This document shows positions 8,619-17,811 of a stretch of DNA of 64,000 bases, piece by piece (the first letter of the stretch is position 1; each line of letters starts with the position of its first letter). Source of the stretch: Hyphomicrobiales bacterium (GTDB lineage: Bacteria; Pseudomonadota; Alphaproteobacteria; Rhizobiales; Rhizobiaceae); the NCBI GenBank assembly GCA_900471515.1, contig UCFC01000015.1, positions 124,001 through 188,000 of the forward strand, in the 5' to 3' direction. A program made the translations under genes and the position numbers. The notes below the pieces were generated by a model. It saw only the letters and a program-made list of their open reading frames with translations, did not search any database and was not told where the DNA came from.

Positions 8619-9785
8619 ATGTCGATTATAAGCAGCCTCAGCCCGCGCGCCGTCGCCGCGCCAGAAAGCGGGATCGTCGAAGTCGTCAACTATGCCCGCG
8701 GCCGTGAAGGCCTGCTGCCGCTCTGGGTCGGCGAGGGCGACCTTCCCACCCCCGATTTCATCAATCAGGCCGCCATGCAGGCGCTCGCCGCCGGTGAAAC
8801 CTTCTATACCTGGCAGCGCGGCATCCCCGAACTGCGCCAGGCCCTGTCTGACTACTATGTCAGGCATTTCGGCATCCGCCTGCCGGTGGAGCATTTCTAC
8901 GTCACCGGCTCCGGCATGCAGGCGATCCAGATCGCCGTCCAGGCGCTGACCTCGCCCGGCGACGAGTTCGTCTACCTGACACCCGCCTGGCCCAACATCG
9001 CCGCCGCCCTCGAAATCGCCGGCGCCCGCTCGGTCGGTGTGACGCTGCAGTTCGAAGGCGGCACCTGGGCCGTCGACCTTGACCGTATCGAAGCGGCGAT
9101 CACGCCGAAGACCCGCGGCCTCTTCGTCAATACGCCGTCGAACCCGACCGGCTGGACGGCGACCAGGAAGGATCTGGCCGATATCCTGGCGCTCGCGCGC
9201 AGGCACGATCTCTGGATCATGGCGGACGAGATCTATGCGCGTTATTTCTATGCCGGCGGCCGCGCGCCCTCCTTCCTCGACGTCATGGAACCGGCCGACA
9301 AGATCGTTTTCGTCAACTCCTTCTCCAAGAACTGGTCGATGACCGGCTGGCGCGTCGGCTGGATCGTCGCCCCGCCCGAAACCGGCCAGGTGCTGGAAAA
9401 CCTCATCCAGTATTCGACCTCCGGCGTGGCGCAGTTCATGCAGAAGGGCGCGGTCGCGGCCCTCAACGAGGGTGACGCCTTCGTCCAGTCGAATATCGAC
9501 AAGGCGACCCGCGCGCGCGATATCCTCTGCGATGCGCTGATCGCCACCAACCGCGTCGAAACGCTGAAGCCGGATGGCGCGCTCTACGCTTTCCTCAAGA
9601 TCGACGGCGTCACCGACAGCCGGAAGGCCGCGATCGACATCGTCGACAAGACCGGCGTCGGCCTTGCCCCCGGCACTGCTTTCGGTCCCGGCGGCACGCT
9701 CTTCCTGCGCGCCTGTTTCCTGCGCGACCCGGCGCAGGTCACGGTCGCGGCCGAACGGCTCTGCGACTATATTCTCAAGCTTTAA
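8619..9785 (+). CDS. PLP-dependent aminotransferase, class I/II
   Basis: A protein of 388 residues with the fold-type I aminotransferase motifs: YTWQRGIPELRQAL, the cofactor region NTPSNPTG (Asn175), MADEIYARY (Asp203 and Tyr206) and the Schiff-base lysine Lys237 in NSFSKNWSMTGWRVGW. These place it with aspartate/aromatic-type aminotransferases; the exact amino donor is not evident. The start at 8619 follows GGAG. Its TAA stop (9783-9785) overlaps the stop of the convergent gene by two bases. Confidence 0.92.
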   Translation: MSIISSLSPRAVAAPESGIVEVVNYARGREGLLPLWVGEGDLPTPDFINQAAMQALAAGETFYTWQRGIPELRQALSDYYVRHFGIRLPVEHFYVTGSGMQAIQIAVQALTSPGDEFVYLTPAWPNIAAALEIAGARSVGVTLQFEGGTWAVDLDRIEAAITPKTRGLFVNTPSNPTGWTATRKDLADILALARRHDLWIMADEIYARYFYAGGRAPSFLDVMEPADKIVFVNSFSKNWSMTGWRVGWIVAPPETGQVLENLIQYSTSGVAQFMQKGAVAALNEGDAFVQSNIDKATRARDILCDALIATNRVETLKPDGALYAFLKIDGVTDSRKAAIDIVDKTGVGLAPGTAFGPGGTLFLRACFLRDPAQVTVAAERLCDYILKL

Positions 9786-10462
9786 GCGGAACGGCGCATC
9801 GCTTCCGGCAGCACCGGAAGCAGCGTCACGTTGCGGCCCTCGACAATGATGACTTCGCCGTCCCGCAGCGGCTGAAAGGGCATATCGGCCTCCTCCAGGA
9901 AGCCGGCCGCCCTTTCGGCAGCTTCGGCCTCGTCATGCGCCGAGCGATAATGCGGGACGATGGAGAAATCGACGAGGCCAAGCCCGTCCCAGAGGATGCC
10001 CTCGTCATAGCCCGGCGCGAGCAGATGCGGATCGTCCATGATGTCGATGCCCTTGAGCGAGGGCGTCGCCACGACCGCCCCGGCGCTGAAGCCGCCATAG
10101 ACGAGCGCATCCGCGCGCAGCAATTCCCCGATGACGCGATCGAAGCCGCTCTGCCGCATGGCCCGCCGCAGAAGAAAGGCATTGCCGCCGACCGCCCAGA
10201 CGAGATCGACACCGGCGAGCGTTTTTTCGAGCGCTTGCGGCTGTCCGAAATAGTCCCGCAGGTCGAGTTCTTCCGCCTCGATGCCCCAATCGGCAAGCTC
10301 TTCCCTGGGGTCGTAGATATTGGCCGCATAGGCACGGCGCGCCCCGGAGGGAACGAAGTCCAAGGCGTTCTGGATGACGGCGGCGCGACGCCCGCCGTTG
10401 AGAAGCTTTCGGAGCCGGAAGGCGCTGGCTCCGAGCCGGTAGGATGACAGGTAGAGCCTCAT
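9782..10462 (-). CDS. Peptidase E-like (family S51) serine hydrolase
   Basis: A protein of 226 residues from the ATG at 10462, which has GGGAGGG upstream; an in-frame ATG at 10540 would add 26 residues that do not fit the fold. The class I glutamine amidotransferase-like fold of alpha-aspartyl dipeptidase is visible: VGGNAF (92-96), the nucleophile elbow GGFSAGAVV with Ser126, and IVPHYRS with His171. Family S51 enzymes are cytoplasmic peptidases. It may hydrolyse N-terminal Asp dipeptides, though several homologues have other substrates. Its ribosome site lies in a predicted hairpin and a short ORF with a terminator precedes it, so expression may be attenuated. Confidence 0.82.
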   Translation of the reverse strand: MRLYLSSYRLGASAFRLRKLLNGGRRAAVIQNALDFVPSGARRAYAANIYDPREELADWGIEAEELDLRDYFGQPQALEKTLAGVDLVWAVGGNAFLLRRAMRQSGFDRVIGELLRADALVYGGFSAGAVVATPSLKGIDIMDDPHLLAPGYDEGILWDGLGLVDFSIVPHYRSAHDEAEAAERAAGFLEEADMPFQPLRDGEVIIVEGRNVTLLPVLPEAMRRSA

Positions 10463-10468
10463 TGTTGG

Positions 10469-10487
10469 CCCTCCCGGTTCCGGAGGG
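10469..10487 (-). promoter_or_regulatory. Hairpin masking the peptidase E ribosome site
   Basis: On the reverse strand the transcript reads CCCTCC-GGAACCG-GGAGGG just before the ATG at 10462. The second arm is the Shine-Dalgarno sequence itself. Folding would hide it from ribosomes. Confidence 0.4.
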
Positions 10488-10556
10488 GCAGGTTGCAGGC
10501 GGATCTTGAACGGTTTGGTGCCACGAGAAGTCCTTTGCATGGGGCGGACATCGGGG

Positions 10557-10620
10557 CCTGAAACAGAAAACCCCGCGCGTGTCCGGCGGGGTTGGGTCGG
10601 GTGAAATGAACAGTTTCAGG
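10557..10620 (-). terminator. Rho-independent terminator / possible attenuator upstream of the peptidase E gene
   Basis: On the reverse strand AACCCCGC and GCGGGGTT (10593-10569) pair around a nine-base loop and are followed by TTCTGTTT. An outer repeat, CCTGAAAC at 10620-10613 and GTTTCAGG at 10564-10557, would extend or compete with the structure. A small alternative hairpin (TGAAA...TTTCA) can form in the first arm. The terminator lies between a short ORF and the peptidase gene, as in attenuation leaders. Confidence 0.55.
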
Positions 10621-10695
10621 TCACAAGCCGACGCCCCCACCGCAAAGGGTGGTCGTCATGCCCATCGTCATGGCCTGGAACGCAAACTTGTTCAT
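10621..10695 (-). CDS. Putative 24-codon leader ORF upstream of the peptidase E gene
   Basis: ATG at 10695 to TGA at 10621 encodes 24 residues: MNKFAFQAMT, then MGMTTTLCGGGVGL. It ends 28 bases before the hairpin terminator. A modest purine-rich stretch (GCAGAGTGGCGGC) precedes the ATG. The Met-Thr-Met-Gly-Met-Thr-Thr-Thr run and Cys-Gly-Gly-Gly could in principle be a ribosome-stalling signal. It may equally be a stand-alone small protein with its own terminator. No family is recognised. Confidence 0.4.
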   Translation of the reverse strand: MNKFAFQAMTMGMTTTLCGGGVGL

Positions 10696-10932
10696 GCCGC
10701 CACTCTGCCCCGCGGCGTGCCTGATGTCAATGAGGCGAAAACGAGAGGTTGCGAGAGGTTTTCGTCTCAAAACCGGCTGTCCGATAAAATTGTAGCAAAG
10801 CCCGAAATGGGCCTCTAACCACATGTCGAAACATACTGGCCGCAAAGGCTTTCCGAGGCGGTTTGATAACAAAATCGGAAAGGAAAACCCCGTTCTGATG
10901 CTCCCGAAAAAGATAAAACAGGGAATGCAGAC

Positions 10933-11967
10933 ATGGCGGTTCTGGTTACAGGTGGGGCTGGATATATCGGCAGCCACATGGTTTGGACGCTGCTGGATGC
11001 CGGTGAAGACGTCGTCGTGCTCGACCGGCTCTCCACCGGCTTTCGCTGGGCCGTGGCTCCGGCCGCGCGCTTCTATCTCGGCGATGTCGCCGATCCGGAC
11101 GTCTTGAAAAAGATCTTCATCGAGAACGATATCGAGGCGATCATCCATTTCGCCGGCTCCGCCGTCGTGCCGGCCTCGGTCTCCGACCCGCTCTCCTACT
11201 ACGACAACAATTCCGGCAAGACGCGCGCGCTCCTGAGCGCGGCCATCAAGGCGCACGTCCGCAATTTCGTCTTCTCCTCGACCGCAGCCGTCTACGGTCA
11301 GCAGAAAGGGTCCGCTCCGGTCAAGGAGACGGCGCCGCTCAACCCGGAAAATCCCTACGGCCAGTCCAAGCTGATGACCGAGACGATGCTGCGCGATGCC
11401 GCCGCCGCCTATGATTTCGACTATGTGGCGCTGCGTTATTTCAACGTCGCCGGCGCCGATCCGCAGCTGCGCACCGGCCAGTCCACCGCGGGCGCGACCC
11501 ACCTCATCAAGGTCGCCTGCGAGGCCGCACTCGGCAAGCGCGACAGCATTTCCGTCTACGGCATCGACTACCCGACCCATGACGGCACCGGCGTGCGCGA
11601 CTACATCCATGTGAGCGACCTGACGGCGGCGCATCTGAAGGCGCTGCAGCATCTGCGCAAGGGCAAGGGGCCGCTCGTCGCCAATTGCGGCTACGGTAAC
11701 GGCTATTCGGTGCTCGACGTGCTCAACATGGTCACGCGCCTGAACGGCCATTCCTTCAAGATCCAGATGGCGCCGCGCCGGCCGGGCGATGCCGCAAGCG
11801 TCGTTGCCGACGCAACGCTTGCCCGCCGCGTGTTGGACTGGGCGCCGCAATACGATTCGCTCGAAACCATCGTCCGAAGCTCACTCGATTGGGAGATCTT
11901 CCTGATGAACAGGAGTGTCGACGACCTGCACAGCATCCATCGCGCCCTGGCTGCGGCATCCTTCTGA
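10933..11967 (+). CDS. galE: UDP-glucose 4-epimerase
   Basis: A protein of 344 residues of the extended SDR family. The NAD-binding TGGAGYIG is at residues 6-13, the catalytic region FSSTAAVYG has Ser116, and the YxxxK pair is Tyr142/Lys146 in NPYGQSK. Further GalE signatures are LRYFNVAGAD and HDGTGVRDYIHVSDL. It interconverts UDP-glucose and UDP-galactose, supplying galactose for exopolysaccharide and LPS; the rhizobial copy is often called exoB. The gene is transcribed alone, followed by a c-di-GMP gene also on the plus strand. Confidence 0.93.
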   Translation: MAVLVTGGAGYIGSHMVWTLLDAGEDVVVLDRLSTGFRWAVAPAARFYLGDVADPDVLKKIFIENDIEAIIHFAGSAVVPASVSDPLSYYDNNSGKTRALLSAAIKAHVRNFVFSSTAAVYGQQKGSAPVKETAPLNPENPYGQSKLMTETMLRDAAAAYDFDYVALRYFNVAGADPQLRTGQSTAGATHLIKVACEAALGKRDSISVYGIDYPTHDGTGVRDYIHVSDLTAAHLKALQHLRKGKGPLVANCGYGNGYSVLDVLNMVTRLNGHSFKIQMAPRRPGDAASVVADATLARRVLDWAPQYDSLETIVRSSLDWEIFLMNRSVDDLHSIHRALAAASF

Positions 11968-12087
11968 GATGCGGTCGGCCGCAACCGGATATTTACCATC
12001 GCCGCCGGAAGGCGGGCTGCCTGACGTTACGTGAATAAGGAACAATCAAGCTTTCTCTGGCTCGTTTGCGCCAAGGGAAAAGGGATC

Positions 12088-14043
12088 ATGAAGAACTTCT
12101 TAGCCTCGCTACGGCTGCAAAAGGACAATCCGAAGTTTCTGGTGGCACAGTTCAAGGCTCTGTCGTCGCAGATCCCGATTCTATACGTTCTTCTCGTCAT
12201 CAACGCGCTGGCCGTGGCCATCACCCACATCAAGTCGGCGCCGCTCTGGCTGTCTCTCTACATTCCCGTCGGCCTCAGCATCGTCTGTGTCTTCCGCCTC
12301 TGCTGGTGGGAGATTTCGGGCAAGGAAAACGTCACGCCCGAGCGGGCGCTGCGCCTGATGAAGGTGACGCTGGTCGGCGCCGCACTCCTGACGGTCGGCT
12401 TCGGCGGCTGGGCGATTGCGCTTTATCAATATGGCGATGCATCGCAGCAGGGCCAGATCGCCTATTTCCTCGTCGTGACCGGCATATCCTGCGTCTTCTG
12501 CCTGATGCACCTGCCGCTCGCCGCGGCAATCACCACGGTCATCACCTTCACGGCCATGGTCGTGACCTTCCTCTTTTCCGGCAACCCGGTTTTCGTCGCG
12601 ACCGCCGTCAGCGGCCTTTTCCTGGTGCTGCCCTTCCTGCGCGTCATCAACAGCTACTTCCAGAATTTCGCCCATCTGGTGCGGCTTGCGGAAGAACTCA
12701 AGCAGAAGCAGGCCGAAGCCGAGGAACTGAACCTCGTCAACAGCCGCAATGCCCTGCAGGACCAGCTGACCGGGCTTGCCAACCGCCGCAGCTTCTTCCT
12801 GTCGCTCGAAAGGATGCTGCAGGCGGACCCGGCTTCGCCGCCCGTCATCGGCATCATCGATCTCGACGGCTTCAAGCCGGTCAACGACGTTTTCGGCCAT
12901 GCCGCCGGCGATATCGTGCTGAAGGAAACGGCGCGCCGCTTCGTCTCGCTGGTCGGCGACCAGGGCGTCGTCTCGCGCCTCGGCGGCGATGAATTCGGCA
13001 TCATCTTTCCTCGCGACATGACGCTGAGGGCCGTCTCCGATCTCGGCATAGGCCTGTGCGCGGCCGTTCGCGAACCCTATGAAATTCCCGACGGCTCGGT
13101 GCGTGTCTCCGGTTCCTGCGGCATCGTCTATCCGGACGCGGGTGAATACAGTGCCGAGGATCTTTACGAGAAGGCGGATTTTGCCCTCTATCAGATGAAG
13201 AGCAAGCGCACCGGCGGCGTCGAACTCTTCTCGCCCGAGCATGAGAAGATCCTGACGCAGCGCTATCTGATCGAGCTGGAGCTGCAGGCGGAGAATTTCG
13301 CCCGGGAATTGAAGCTCGAATACCAGCCGATCGTCGAACTGCGCAGCGGCCGCGTCGTCGGTTTCGAGGCGCTCGCCCGCTGGGACAGCGCGCGCTTCGG
13401 CCGTATCAGCCCGGATGCCTTCATCCCCGCCGCCGAACGCACCGCCGTCATCGGCCGCGTGACGCGCATCCTCTTCGGCCAGGCGCTGGACGCCCTGAAA
13501 GTCATGCCGCCGCACCTGCGCGTCTCCTTCAACCTGTCGGCCCGCGACATATGCGACCATGAAACCTCGATGGCGCTGCTTGCCATGATCACGCGTTCCG
13601 GCGTCGATCCCGGGCGCATCGAATTCGAGATCACCGAGACGGCGCTTCTGTCGGACTTCGACACCGCCGATCAGGTGATCGGCGTGCTGCGCGCCGCCGG
13701 CATCTCGATCGCGCTCGACGATTTCGGCACCGGCTATTCGAGCTTGAGCCACATCCACCGCCTGGCCTTCGACAAGCTGAAGATCGACAAGGCCTTCGTG
13801 ATGAATTTCGATCGCGACGCGCGCTGCATGAACATTACCCGCTCCGTCGCCAGCCTCTGCCAGAACCTCGGCATTGCTTCCGTGGCCGAAGGTGTCGAAA
13901 GCGAGGATGTGGCGGAATCGCTGAAGGCTCTCGGCGTCCGGCTGGCGCAGGGCTACTATTTTTCCCGGCCGTTGCCGCTGGAACTGGCGATAGACTACGT
14001 CTCCAGGCGCGATGTCGCCGTTTCGCGATCCATCTCGGCCTGA
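12088..14043 (+). CDS. Membrane-bound GGDEF-EAL protein (c-di-GMP turnover)
   Basis: A protein of 651 residues from ATG 12088, chosen for the AAGGGA site upstream; an earlier in-frame start at 12031 is less likely. About six transmembrane segments occupy residues 20-195, followed by a short coiled coil (LAEELKQKQAEAEELN). The GGDEF domain has an intact GGDEF motif at 299-303, and the EAL domain has EAL at 427-429 with the later DDFGTGYSS loop, so both cyclase and phosphodiesterase activity are possible. It likely tunes motility or polysaccharide at the inner membrane; the sensed signal is unknown. Confidence 0.92.
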   Translation: MKNFLASLRLQKDNPKFLVAQFKALSSQIPILYVLLVINALAVAITHIKSAPLWLSLYIPVGLSIVCVFRLCWWEISGKENVTPERALRLMKVTLVGAALLTVGFGGWAIALYQYGDASQQGQIAYFLVVTGISCVFCLMHLPLAAAITTVITFTAMVVTFLFSGNPVFVATAVSGLFLVLPFLRVINSYFQNFAHLVRLAEELKQKQAEAEELNLVNSRNALQDQLTGLANRRSFFLSLERMLQADPASPPVIGIIDLDGFKPVNDVFGHAAGDIVLKETARRFVSLVGDQGVVSRLGGDEFGIIFPRDMTLRAVSDLGIGLCAAVREPYEIPDGSVRVSGSCGIVYPDAGEYSAEDLYEKADFALYQMKSKRTGGVELFSPEHEKILTQRYLIELELQAENFARELKLEYQPIVELRSGRVVGFEALARWDSARFGRISPDAFIPAAERTAVIGRVTRILFGQALDALKVMPPHLRVSFNLSARDICDHETSMALLAMITRSGVDPGRIEFEITETALLSDFDTADQVIGVLRAAGISIALDDFGTGYSSLSHIHRLAFDKLKIDKAFVMNFDRDARCMNITRSVASLCQNLGIASVAEGVESEDVAESLKALGVRLAQGYYFSRPLPLELAIDYVSRRDVAVSRSISA

Positions 14044-14111
14044 TTGGATAGCCAGCCACTGGAACCTTGGCCCGACCGCGTTTATTCCTAATACCGGAGC
14101 GAGGTGGGATC

Positions 14112-15173
14112 ATGGACAACGGCAATCAAAGCGAAGTCATCGTTGAACGGCGCGGTACGGCGGGCATCATCCGGCTGAACCGCCCAAAGGCCCTGAACAG
14201 CCTGACGATCCCGATGGTGCGCGCGATTGCCGCCGCCCTTGACGAGTTCGTCGCCGACCCGTCCGTGGCGAGCGTCGTCATCATGGGCGAGGGCGAGCGC
14301 GGCTTCTGCGCCGGCGGCGATATCCGCGCCATTCACATGAGCGGGCGCGCCGGCGACGGCCTGGCCGAAACCTTCTGGCGCGAGGAATTCCGCCTCAACC
14401 ACAGGATCGCCAACTATCCGAAGCCCTATGTCGCGTTGATGGACGGCATCACCATGGGCGGCGGCGTCGGGCTTTCCAGCCACGGGCGCCATCGCATCGT
14501 CACCGAGCGCACCCGCCTTGCCATGCCCGAAACCGGCATCGGCTATTTTCCCGATATCGGCGCCACATGGCTGCTGCCCCACATGCCGGGCGAAAGCGGC
14601 ACATGGATGGCCCTGACCGGGCTCGACATCAATGCCGCCGATGCAATCCATGCCGGACTTGCGGATTTCTTTGTTCCGTCCGCGCGTCTCGAAGAGGCCG
14701 TCCGGCAAGTCGCCGATCTGCCTGCAGGCAGTTCGTCCGATGATGTGGACGCGGCCCTGCGCCAACTTTCGCAGCAGCCGGGCGAGGGCAGGCTGCAGGC
14801 CAATGCCGCGATGATCGACCGTGCTTTCCACTTCAACAGCGTCGAGGACATCGTATCCGCCCTTGCCCGGGAGGAGGGCGAGTTCGCCGCCGAGACCCGC
14901 CGCGTGATGCTGACGCGTTCGCCAACCAGCCTCAAGCTCGCTTTGCGGCTCTTGAGGGCCGGGCGCCAGAGCCGCACGCTTGCCGAATGCCTGGCCCGCG
15001 AACTCGGCGCCTGCATGCATATCCTGCTTGGTGCGGATTTCTACGAGGGCGTCCGCGCAGCGGTCATCGACAAGGACCGCAATCCGAAATGGTCGCCGCC
15101 GACGATCGCGCTCGTCAACGATGAAATGATCGGCCGCTTCTTCGAACCGGCCAAACCGCCGCTTGCGCTCTGA
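14112..15173 (+). CDS. Enoyl-CoA hydratase/isomerase family, probable 3-hydroxyisobutyryl-CoA hydrolase
   Basis: A protein of 353 residues from ATG 14112, preceded by GGAGCGAGGTGGGATC. The crotonase fold is shown by the oxyanion-hole segments ERGFCAGGDIR and DGITMGGGVGLSSHG. The longer C-terminus and the signature MPETGIGYFPDIG are typical of HIBCH-type hydrolases in valine catabolism, which release 3-hydroxyisobutyrate from its CoA ester. A simple hydratase would be about 260 residues, so the length supports the HIBCH call. It is 68 bases downstream of the GGDEF-EAL gene and may be cotranscribed. Confidence 0.85.
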   Translation: MDNGNQSEVIVERRGTAGIIRLNRPKALNSLTIPMVRAIAAALDEFVADPSVASVVIMGEGERGFCAGGDIRAIHMSGRAGDGLAETFWREEFRLNHRIANYPKPYVALMDGITMGGGVGLSSHGRHRIVTERTRLAMPETGIGYFPDIGATWLLPHMPGESGTWMALTGLDINAADAIHAGLADFFVPSARLEEAVRQVADLPAGSSSDDVDAALRQLSQQPGEGRLQANAAMIDRAFHFNSVEDIVSALAREEGEFAAETRRVMLTRSPTSLKLALRLLRAGRQSRTLAECLARELGACMHILLGADFYEGVRAAVIDKDRNPKWSPPTIALVNDEMIGRFFEPAKPPLAL

Positions 15174-15191
15174 CCGGCCGCTTGGTCAGCG

Positions 15192-17252
15192 TCAACGCCA
15201 CATGCCGCGCATGCGCGCGCCGACATCGATACGCACCTGCCGGGCCTGCTGGGCCGCCGCCGTCTCGGCCTTCGCCTGCGGCCAGCCGCAGACTTCGAAG
15301 AATTGCAGCAGGGTGGCTGGAATGAAACGGCTGCGCGATGCGTAGACATGCCGGTCGCCCTGCGAATTCTGCCCATAGGTGAAGAAGCGCTGCGGCACGA
15401 CAAGGTCAAGACTGTCCTTGGCGCGCGTCATCGCCACATAGAGCAGCCGCCGCTCCTCCTCGATTTCAGCCGTCGTGCCGACTGCGAGATCGGAGGGGAT
15501 GCAGCCGTCGATGACGTTCAGCATGAAGACCTTGGTCCATTCCTGCCCCTTGGCCGAATGGATGGTCGAAAGGATGAGATAGTCCTCGTCGAGCAGCGGC
15601 ACGCCGGCCTGATCCGAGGTCGCATCGGGCGGATCGAGGGTCAGCTCCGTCAGGAAGCGCTCGCGCGAGGCATAACCGCCGGCGATCTGTTCGAGCTGGA
15701 TGAGATCGGCGAGCCTTGTGCTCGCATCCTCGTGCAGCCGTTCCAGATGCGGCTCGTACCATTGCCGCACCAGCTCGATCTCCGCCGGCCAGCCGGCCTT
15801 GCCGGTCTTCAGCTCCTGCATGGTCGAGACGAAGGAGGTCCAGTCCTCGCCCGAACGCGGCGGGGCGGGCATGGCGGCAAGCGCCGTCATCGGGCTCGCA
15901 TCCTCGGCCATATGGTCCAGCACCTTCTGCGCCGTGGAAGGCCCGATACCAGGCAGGATCTGCATCAGCCGGAAGCCTGCCACCCGGTCGCGCGGGTTCT
16001 GGGCAAAACGCAGCGCCGCCAGCATGTCCTTCACATGCGCGCTGTCGAGGAATTTCAGCCCGCCGAACTTCACGAAGGGAATGTTGCGGCGCGTCAACTC
16101 CACTTCCAGCGGGCCGCTATGGTGCGAGGCGCGGAAGAGCACGGCCTGGCTTTTCAGCTTCACGCCCTCTTCGCGATTGTCGAGAACCTTGTCGGCCACG
16201 TAACGCGCCTGGTCGTTCTCGTCGCGCACCGTCACCAGCCGCGGCCGCTCCGGCGATTCCCGTTCCGTCCAGAGGTTCTTGGTGAAGCGCTCGGAGGCAA
16301 GGTCGATGACCGCGTTGGCGGCGGCAAGGATCGGCTGCGTCGATCGGTAGTTGCGGTCGAGCGTGACGATATTGGCGGCCGGGCTGAACGAGGCGGGGAA
16401 ATCGAGGATGTTGCGCACCGTCGCCGCGCGGAAGGAATAGATCGACTGCGCATCGTCGCCGACGACGGTCAGCCCCTGGCCGGTCGGTTTCAGGGCCAGC
16501 AGGATCGAGGACTGCAGCTTGTTGGTGTCCTGATATTCGTCGACCAGCACATGGTCGAAGCGGCTGCCGATATCCTCCGCAATCATGGGCTCGGCCACCA
16601 TCTGCGCCCAGTAGAGCAGGAGGTCGTCGTAATCGAGCACGTTCTGGCTCTGTTTTGACTCGACGTAACAGGCAAAAAGCTCGCGCAGCTGCTTTTCCCA
16701 CGTGGCGCACCAGGGAAAGGCGTCGCGCAGCACCAGCGGCAATTCGGTCTCGGAATTCACCGCGCGCGAATAGATCGCAAGGCAGGTGCCTTTCGTCGGA
16801 AACCGGCTCTCGGTCTTCGAGAAACCGAGATCGTGGCGCACGAGGTTCATCAGGTCGGCACTGTCTTCCCGGTCGTGGATGGAAAAGGCCGGGTCTATGC
16901 CGATCTGTTCGGCATAGTCGCGCAACAGCCGCGCACCGATGCCGTGGAACGTCCCGCTCCAGGCAAGCGCATCCGCCATGATGCCGGAATTCTTGCCGAG
17001 AACCTCGCCGCAGATGCGTTCGACCCGCCGCCCCATTTCGGCGGCGGCCCGCCGGGAAAAGGTCATCAGCAGGATGCGGCGCGGATCCGCACCCTTGAGG
17101 ATGAGATGGGCAACGCGATGGGCAAGCGTATTCGTCTTGCCGGAACCGGCGCCGGCGATGACCAGCAGCGGCCCGGCCACATGGCTGCCGTCCGTGAGCG
17201 TGCCGTGTTCCACGGCCATGCGCTGCTGGGGATTGAGTCTTTCGAGATACAT
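15192..17252 (-). CDS. UvrD/Rep/PcrA-type ATP-dependent DNA helicase
   Basis: A 686-residue superfamily 1A helicase. Walker A is AGAGSGKT (33-40), Walker B is VLVDEYQDTN, motif III is VGDDAQSIYSFRAA, and motif IV-VI elements include LDRNYRSTQPIL, LSTIHSAKGQEW and LLYVAMTRAKDSL. It unwinds DNA 3' to 5' and probably acts in repair or replication restart. It is shorter than E. coli UvrD (720). The rhizobial genome may also have a separate uvrD, so I give no symbol. It converges with the HIBCH-like gene, 18 bases apart. Confidence 0.9.
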   Translation of the reverse strand: MYLERLNPQQRMAVEHGTLTDGSHVAGPLLVIAGAGSGKTNTLAHRVAHLILKGADPRRILLMTFSRRAAAEMGRRVERICGEVLGKNSGIMADALAWSGTFHGIGARLLRDYAEQIGIDPAFSIHDREDSADLMNLVRHDLGFSKTESRFPTKGTCLAIYSRAVNSETELPLVLRDAFPWCATWEKQLRELFACYVESKQSQNVLDYDDLLLYWAQMVAEPMIAEDIGSRFDHVLVDEYQDTNKLQSSILLALKPTGQGLTVVGDDAQSIYSFRAATVRNILDFPASFSPAANIVTLDRNYRSTQPILAAANAVIDLASERFTKNLWTERESPERPRLVTVRDENDQARYVADKVLDNREEGVKLKSQAVLFRASHHSGPLEVELTRRNIPFVKFGGLKFLDSAHVKDMLAALRFAQNPRDRVAGFRLMQILPGIGPSTAQKVLDHMAEDASPMTALAAMPAPPRSGEDWTSFVSTMQELKTGKAGWPAEIELVRQWYEPHLERLHEDASTRLADLIQLEQIAGGYASRERFLTELTLDPPDATSDQAGVPLLDEDYLILSTIHSAKGQEWTKVFMLNVIDGCIPSDLAVGTTAEIEEERRLLYVAMTRAKDSLDLVVPQRFFTYGQNSQGDRHVYASRSRFIPATLLQFFEVCGWPQAKAETAAAQQARQVRIDVGARMRGMWR

Positions 17253-17362
17253 CCGGCCGTCCGGTTGGGCTCCGCGGAAGAATCAGCACCGCGAACAAGA
17301 TCAGATGTTCCTTGGATGTTCTCGATTGGCGTCGCTGTCAAGCAGGCGCAGGCCGTCATGCA

Positions 17363-17644
17363 CTATTGCGGGAAGTCCGGCACGATCTGGCGGCGCACCA
17401 GCTTCAGGCTGCGGTCGGGCTGCAGGATATAGGTTTCGTAGACGTGCTCGCCCTGCTGGTTGTAAAAGTCGTTGTAGACGGCGCTGCCGATCGGCGATTT
17501 CGTCAGTTTCGTGCGCGGCTGTCCGCCATAGGTGATGCTGCCGGGAATGGGCTCGAGCGCCGGCGCGTCCGCGGCCGAGCAGCCGGCGAGCAGCGGCGCA
17601 GCCAGAAGGGTCGCGGCAAGAAGGGCAGGCACCAGCGTTTTCAT
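17363..17644 (-). CDS. Small predicted lipoprotein
   Basis: A protein of 93 residues from ATG 17644, with GGAGGAGAC upstream. The signal peptide MKTLVPALLAATLLAAPLL ends in a lipobox LAGC, so the Cys is probably lipidated and the protein anchored in the membrane. The mature part (about 70 residues) has SITYGGQPRTKLTKSPIGS and a VYETYILQPDRSLKLVRRQ segment with no family I recognise. It is divergent from the BON-domain gene. Confidence 0.65.
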   Translation of the reverse strand: MKTLVPALLAATLLAAPLLAGCSAADAPALEPIPGSITYGGQPRTKLTKSPIGSAVYNDFYNQQGEHVYETYILQPDRSLKLVRRQIVPDFPQ

Positions 17645-17811
17645 CGTCGTCTCCTCCGGCCGCAATCCATCTGCGGCAGCGGGCCGCCTCCGGCAAGGTT
17701 GCGATATCGGAGTATCATCATTGCGGCGACTTTGCATCCTGCCGCCCGCGCATCGCAACAAAACGTCGTCTTCCTGCGTTAAATCCCTATTAGCCAATGT
17801 CAGGAACGGTC

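Noticed and set aside
12037..12067. GGAAC with a downstream GTTT before the GGDEF-EAL gene as an RpoE2 promoter
   Set aside because: The spacer is 20 bases before GTT, outside the 18/19-to-TT rule.
14061..14086. GGAAC upstream of the HIBCH-like gene as an RpoE2 promoter
   Set aside because: The TT at the correct distance is in ATT rather than GTT and the nearer GTTT is only 14 bases away.
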